42,957 nucleotides of DNA from Syntrophaceae bacterium UBA1163 (GTDB lineage Bacteria > Desulfobacterota > BSN033 > UBA1163), in assembly GCA_002311635.1 (NCBI GenBank), contig DBZJ01000052.1, positions 1 to 42,957 on the forward strand, in the 5' to 3' direction. Shown piece after piece: positions 39,560 to 42,957 of the stretch. The notes beneath the pieces were generated by a model. It worked only from the letters and a program-made list of their open reading frames with translations, made no database searches and had not been told where the DNA came from. A program made the translations under genes and the position numbers. Every line of letters begins with the position of its first letter. The first letter of the stretch is position 1.

Positions 39560-40117
39560 CTATCTTGCCAAAGACTTGCGAAGCTTTTCGAGAAAGTCAG
39601 ACGGAATCTGGTAGCCCAGATCTTGTGCCTTCTTCATGTCCTTCCATGATTTGTCGTATTCTTTCTTATAGTAATAGGTCAGCGCACGATGATAATAGGT
39701 GCCGGCAGCCTTTGGGTCTATCTCAAGGATCTTAGTGAAATCCTCGATGGCCCAATCAAACTGACCTTTCTCTCGATAGGCAATCCCCCGATAATAGCGG
39801 GCGCTCACGGCTTTCGGTTCTATCTCAAGGGCCTTGGTGAAATCGTCGATCGCCTGGTCATATTGATTTCTTTCCCCATAGGCAATCCCCCGATAATAGT
39901 AAGCATAAGTATCCTTTGGGTTTATCTTAAGAGCGTCGGTGAAATCAGAAATAGCTTGATCGTACTGATGTTTCTCCGAGTAGGCAAGTCCCCGATTCTT
40001 GTAGAAGTCAGCGTCCTTTGGTTCCGTCTGTTTCGGTTGAGCAAAGGCATAGGAGAATAAGGAGAAGAGAACGATTGGCAGGGTTATCCAAATGGATTTA
40101 TTCACTCGATTTTTCAT
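39560..40117 (-). CDS. exported tetratricopeptide-repeat protein
   Basis: A 185-residue protein with a signal segment (SIWITLPIVLFSLFSYAFAQ) and four TPR units from about residue 35: ADFYKNRGLAYSEKHQYDQA, YAYYYRGIAYGERNQYDQAI, SARYYRGIAYREKGQFDWAI and TYYHRALTYYYKKEYDKSWK. Units 2 and 3 are near-identical in protein and DNA, suggesting recent internal duplication. It is probably a periplasmic protein-protein scaffold. The ATG at 40117 with GGGGGAG upstream is preferred to the frame opening at 40174. Confidence 0.8.
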   Translation of the reverse strand: MKNRVNKSIWITLPIVLFSLFSYAFAQPKQTEPKDADFYKNRGLAYSEKHQYDQAISDFTDALKINPKDTYAYYYRGIAYGERNQYDQAIDDFTKALEIEPKAVSARYYRGIAYREKGQFDWAIEDFTKILEIDPKAAGTYYHRALTYYYKKEYDKSWKDMKKAQDLGYQIPSDFLEKLRKSLAR

Positions 40118-40335
40118 ACGCTCCCCCAAAAAAGACGCACTTACTATAGGGCTGACCTTCGATATGAAATGCACTGTAACTCATTTACCGAGAGATGTCA
40201 CCTCTGTCAATCGATCGAGCCATCGGTTAGCATAATGCTTTTAGGGCGATGTAAGTTATCTCAACCGGGGTACTCTATTCTTGTAGAAGCACACAAGGAA
40301 GGGCCACCCCGGGTGAGGAATTCGGGATGGTTGTC

Positions 40336-41574
40336 CTATTTTTCTTCGGGCGGCTTGATCGCCTTGAAGCTGCGATAGAGCAACAGGTCGTATATGATCT
40401 TAAGGCCACCCGACAAAAAGAAGGGTACGTTCATCAGGGCTGCATTAGCCAGTAAAGGTCCAGTGAAGACTGGTGAAAGCGAGGCGCCCGTCGTCCTGGC
40501 AATGCCAGTGATGCCAGAGGCGGCGGAACGTTCGTCCGGTGCCACCACCGCCATGGTGTAAGATTGACGGGTTGGCACATCCATCTGCGAGATGCTAAAA
40601 CGCAGCAGCAAGACAGCGATGGCCAACGGCAGGTTCGGCATGAGCGGCACCAGTATGAGTAAGATGTTTGATGGGATATGCGTGAATACCATGGTTCTAA
40701 TTAGGCCGATCTTCGAGGCCACCCATGCTGCGCTCAGTGCTGAGAGACCGGCAAGAATATTTGCCCCGAAAAAAATTTTGCCCAGAACGGCGGGCTGTAC
40801 GTTAAATCGTACATGGAACCAATAGGCTAGGATGCTTTGTAAGACAAAACCACCCGCAAAGGCATCGATGGAGAACAAAGCAGACAGTTTGAGCACCACC
40901 CTCCTTGAGCGATGCAGCCCAAAAAGAGTTTTGAAGGCAGAAGGGGATTGAGACGGGTTGGCGACTGTCCGGATTTCGACTGCGGGAGAAAGGCGGGTGA
41001 ATAATCCTCCGAGGACCGCACCTATGACTGCATAGCCGATCACAATCACGCGATAGCTTCCGAGGGATGACACACCAGAGTCCATAAGGAGTTGAACCAA
41101 TGAACCACCGGCTAAGGCACCTAGTGCCGTGGCAAATGAACCCACAAGGTTATACCAGGCAAAGATATTGGTCCGTTTTTCGTCCAGGACAATCTGCGAT
41201 AGAGCCGCTTGCTCAATGGACAGAAATGGGCCGACTTCATAGCCACTCGGGCTGATGACCCCGATAGTGGCCGCGATCAAAAGAAATATAAAATTGCGTG
41301 TCACGGCGAATAAAACGCCGGCGAAAACCATGAGGAGGGCCCCGGCGATCAGCATACGCCGCCTGCCAATACGATCCGCATTTGTGGTAATCCATAAGGA
41401 GATGATCGTATCCCCGATTAAGGTCAAGGTCATGAGAAGGCCGATTTGGACTAGGTTCAGTCCTACTTGTTCCAGATAAAGCGCGAGCACAACGGAGAGA
41501 AATCCATAACCGAACATACGAGCGATGCGCGTGATAAACAGGAAATAGCCGTCGGCCATCAGTCTACGAGTCAT
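40336..41574 (-). CDS. major facilitator superfamily transporter
   Basis: A 412-residue membrane protein with about twelve hydrophobic segments and the MFS loop motif after helix 2 (ITTNADRIGRRRMLIAGA). The half-way loop is charged (SPAVEIRTVANPSQSPSAFK). The substrate is unknown; the sequence resembles drug- or solute-efflux members. GGAAGGACC lies before the ATG. It faces away from the next forward gene across a 229-base gap in which no convincing promoter was seen. Confidence 0.85.
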   Translation of the reverse strand: MTRRLMADGYFLFITRIARMFGYGFLSVVLALYLEQVGLNLVQIGLLMTLTLIGDTIISLWITTNADRIGRRRMLIAGALLMVFAGVLFAVTRNFIFLLIAATIGVISPSGYEVGPFLSIEQAALSQIVLDEKRTNIFAWYNLVGSFATALGALAGGSLVQLLMDSGVSSLGSYRVIVIGYAVIGAVLGGLFTRLSPAVEIRTVANPSQSPSAFKTLFGLHRSRRVVLKLSALFSIDAFAGGFVLQSILAYWFHVRFNVQPAVLGKIFFGANILAGLSALSAAWVASKIGLIRTMVFTHIPSNILLILVPLMPNLPLAIAVLLLRFSISQMDVPTRQSYTMAVVAPDERSAASGITGIARTTGASLSPVFTGPLLANAALMNVPFFLSGGLKIIYDLLLYRSFKAIKPPEEK

Positions 41575-41803
41575 TTGAGGTCCTTCCTCTCCTTCCCGAT
41601 GGTCTCAAAACCCTATTTACCTTCTCATAAGGAGACATATTTCCGGCCCGAAGGTCTGATGAAAAAAACATGTTCCAGTTTACTCATTGTGGGGCGGAAA
41701 ATCAATTCTTTTCCCTGGACCCTTGATCATAAGGGAGCGCCTGACAATTGACCTTCCGTCACATATCGGTTAAAAAGGAATTGTAGGAGGTCAGGGGTGG
41801 AGA

Positions 41804-42340
41804 ATGGATTCTCAAACGGGTCGAACTAAAATGGCAAGACGCATTATCAAAATGTCGCCCATTCTCTTCCTCCTCCTCTTTGCCTGCGGGATTATCTTCG
41901 TAAGATCCTACGATGAAACGGTTTCACGATGGAAATCGTATAAGGATGTCGAGGTATGGATGGAAAAGGATTTTTCTCTCGATGCGGAGAGGTTTAAAAG
42001 ATTCGAAGGGACATTGCCTCCTCCGAGAACTCCGGAAGAGACTTTCAAGCTCAAATCTGGAATCTACATCGATGCCGCGATTTTCGCCAAGGAGACTCTC
42101 AACCGGATTGATCCCTCCTATAGCGCCAAGATCGTGGTTCTTTTGATTGGAGGGGGCGCGAATCATTACGTCTGTTCATTTGTGAGGGAGGGTAAGCTTT
42201 TCATCATGGATTATGGGACACCTTATAAAACGATTGTCGGGGTCCACGGCCCATTCCGTTCTCTCGAGGAATATAAAGTATTCTTCGAGAAGAATCATCC
42301 AACCGCCAAAAACGTTCAAGCCATTACCTATTTACGCTAA
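41804..42340 (+). CDS. transglutaminase-like envelope protein lacking the catalytic cysteine
   Basis: A 178-residue protein with an N-terminal hydrophobic segment ending LLLFAC at Cys28, a possible lipobox. The region KSGIYIDAAIFAKETLNRID resembles the GxCxD-A-LL helix of bacterial transglutaminase-like peptidases, but with Tyr (codon TAC) where the catalytic Cys is expected. HYVCSFVREGKLFIMDYG then supplies a His and Asp pair in the right order. The similarity is by eye and moderate. If correct, the protein is a non-catalytic binding member. GGTGGAG and AGGAGG lie upstream of the ATG. Confidence 0.5.
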   Translation: MDSQTGRTKMARRIIKMSPILFLLLFACGIIFVRSYDETVSRWKSYKDVEVWMEKDFSLDAERFKRFEGTLPPPRTPEETFKLKSGIYIDAAIFAKETLNRIDPSYSAKIVVLLIGGGANHYVCSFVREGKLFIMDYGTPYKTIVGVHGPFRSLEEYKVFFEKNHPTAKNVQAITYLR

Positions 42341-42451
42341 AGGACACCTCATCGTAGCGGTCGGTTTCCAAAGCTTGGACTTCTGAGACTAAATTTTGCA
42401 GGATTCTCCCGGAAAATATCAGAGGTGGGGCCGTAAAGAACAAGAATTTCC

Positions 42452-42480
42452 TTCCCGAATGTTCCATATTCTTTTATAAT
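42452..42480 (+). promoter_or_regulatory. possible promoter of the PAC2-family gene
   Basis: A perfect TATAAT (42475-42480) lies 37 bases before the GTG start. The -35 position (TTCCCG, 42452-42457, 17-base spacing) is a poor match. Confidence 0.35.
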
Positions 42481-42516
42481 GTACCCTGAGGATGATCAGT
42501 ATCGGAGGGATGGAAG

Positions 42517-42957
42517 GTGAGAATTGGCGCTTTTGACGTAGAGGAACCCATACCGGAATTGAACGACCCATATGCGTTCGCCATCCTTCGTCCCTGGATA
42601 GACGTCAATAATGTTGGGACGTTGGTCCTGAACGAATTGGAGACTCAGTTTGGGGCTGTGGAGTTGGCCAGGCTCGCCAAACCCGGCCACTTTTTTGACT
42701 TCACCCGCTACCGCCCAACCCTGTATCTTGAAGAAGGGATTCGTAAAGTTTCCATTCCCAATGTGACGCTTCACTACGCCAAAAGAGAAGGTGGAAATGA
42801 CTTTCTCTTTTTTCATCTTCTTGAGCCTCATGCCCTTTCCGAGGTTTATGTTGATTCTGTCTTAAGACTTCTCAAGACTTTCAAAGTGAAGAAATACATT
42901 CTTTTGGGAAGCATGTATGATGTGGTTCCCCATACCAGACCCTTAATTGTTAATGGG
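42517..42957 (+). CDS. PAC2 (proteasome assembly chaperone) family protein, 3' end outside window
   Basis: A forward frame is open from GTG 42517 to the window edge (147 codons). It reads AILRPWIDVNNVGTLVLNEL, FGAVELARLAKPGHFFDFTR, RPTLYLEEGIRKVSIPNV and YILLGSMYDVVPHTRP, the conserved pattern of the PAC2 family, whose archaeal and eukaryotic members help proteasome assembly. The role of bacterial members is unknown. GGAGGG lies 9 bases upstream of the GTG. The opposite-strand frame at 42496-42831 is its shadow. Confidence 0.75.
   Translation, partial: MRIGAFDVEEPIPELNDPYAFAILRPWIDVNNVGTLVLNELETQFGAVELARLAKPGHFFDFTRYRPTLYLEEGIRKVSIPNVTLHYAKREGGNDFLFFHLLEPHALSEVYVDSVLRLLKTFKVKKYILLGSMYDVVPHTRPLIVNG

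Noticed and set aside
39307..39735. 142-codon forward frame opposite the TPR gene
   Set aside because: It is a shadow of the TPR gene and its downstream gap; the reverse frame has clear TPR periodicity.

Overview
The window looks like chromosomal DNA of a Gram-negative bacterium, most likely of the former Deltaproteobacteria (Desulfobacterota, Syntrophobacterales-like). This is an inference from gene content and order, not from a marker gene: lipopolysaccharide export and KDO synthesis genes, an lptB-rpoN-hpf-ptsN-hprK-rapZ-EIIA-HPr-EI block, MEP-pathway ispG, an archaeal-type phosphoglycerate mutase homologue near threonine genes, and metK-ahcY. Base composition is moderate and fairly even. 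Nearly all genes are intact housekeeping genes. No rRNA, tRNA, CRISPR array, phage or transposase gene was seen.

Layout. 1-3.7 kb: the end of a GNAT-DUF4922 fusion and a DUF3300-DUF2950 pair of exported proteins. 3.9-6.3 kb: a zinc-ribbon microprotein and recG. 6.4-10.3 kb: amino-acid genes (alaC-like aminotransferase, hom, thrC). 10.3-15.2 kb: an accessory stretch with an osmotic-stress flavour. It holds a phospholipase D-type lipoprotein, a small membrane protein, an MscS channel and two tandem 45-residue DUF3096 membrane microproteins, flanked by decayed remnants of two trehalose genes (treT-like and treY-like). 15.2-19.4 kb: an acuC-like deacetylase, then an apgM-like gene (candidate homoserine kinase) and pyrG behind sigma-54-like and sigma-70-like promoters. 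19.5-29.7 kb: kdsD-lptC-lptA-lptB-rpoN-hpf-ptsN-hprK-rapZ-EIIA(Man)-ptsH-ptsI. 29.7-33.4 kb: metK, ahcY, ispG. 33.5-37 kb, reverse strand: a secreted metallopeptidase behind a sigma-54-like promoter, and a CDP-alcohol phosphatidyltransferase. 37-43 kb: purC, an ADP-ribosylglycohydrolase homologue, a TPR protein, an MFS transporter, a transglutaminase-like lipoprotein lacking its cysteine, and the start of a PAC2-family gene.

How the genes work together. KdsD feeds KDO synthesis, and LptA, LptB and LptC export finished LPS. RpoN is encoded next to a phosphorelay (EI, HPr, two EIIA proteins, HPr kinase, RapZ) that has no sugar permease here and so probably has a regulatory role. Two candidate RpoN promoters lie elsewhere in the window. 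Hom, ThrC and the apgM-like protein could together make threonine without a ThrB-type kinase.

The most unusual feature lies between the genes. At least eight intergenic gaps carry short degenerate DNA repeats with a strict seven-base period, often as facing inverted copies that can form hairpins. G+C-rich palindromes accompany some of them, and one palindrome core lies inside rapZ and is translated in frame.
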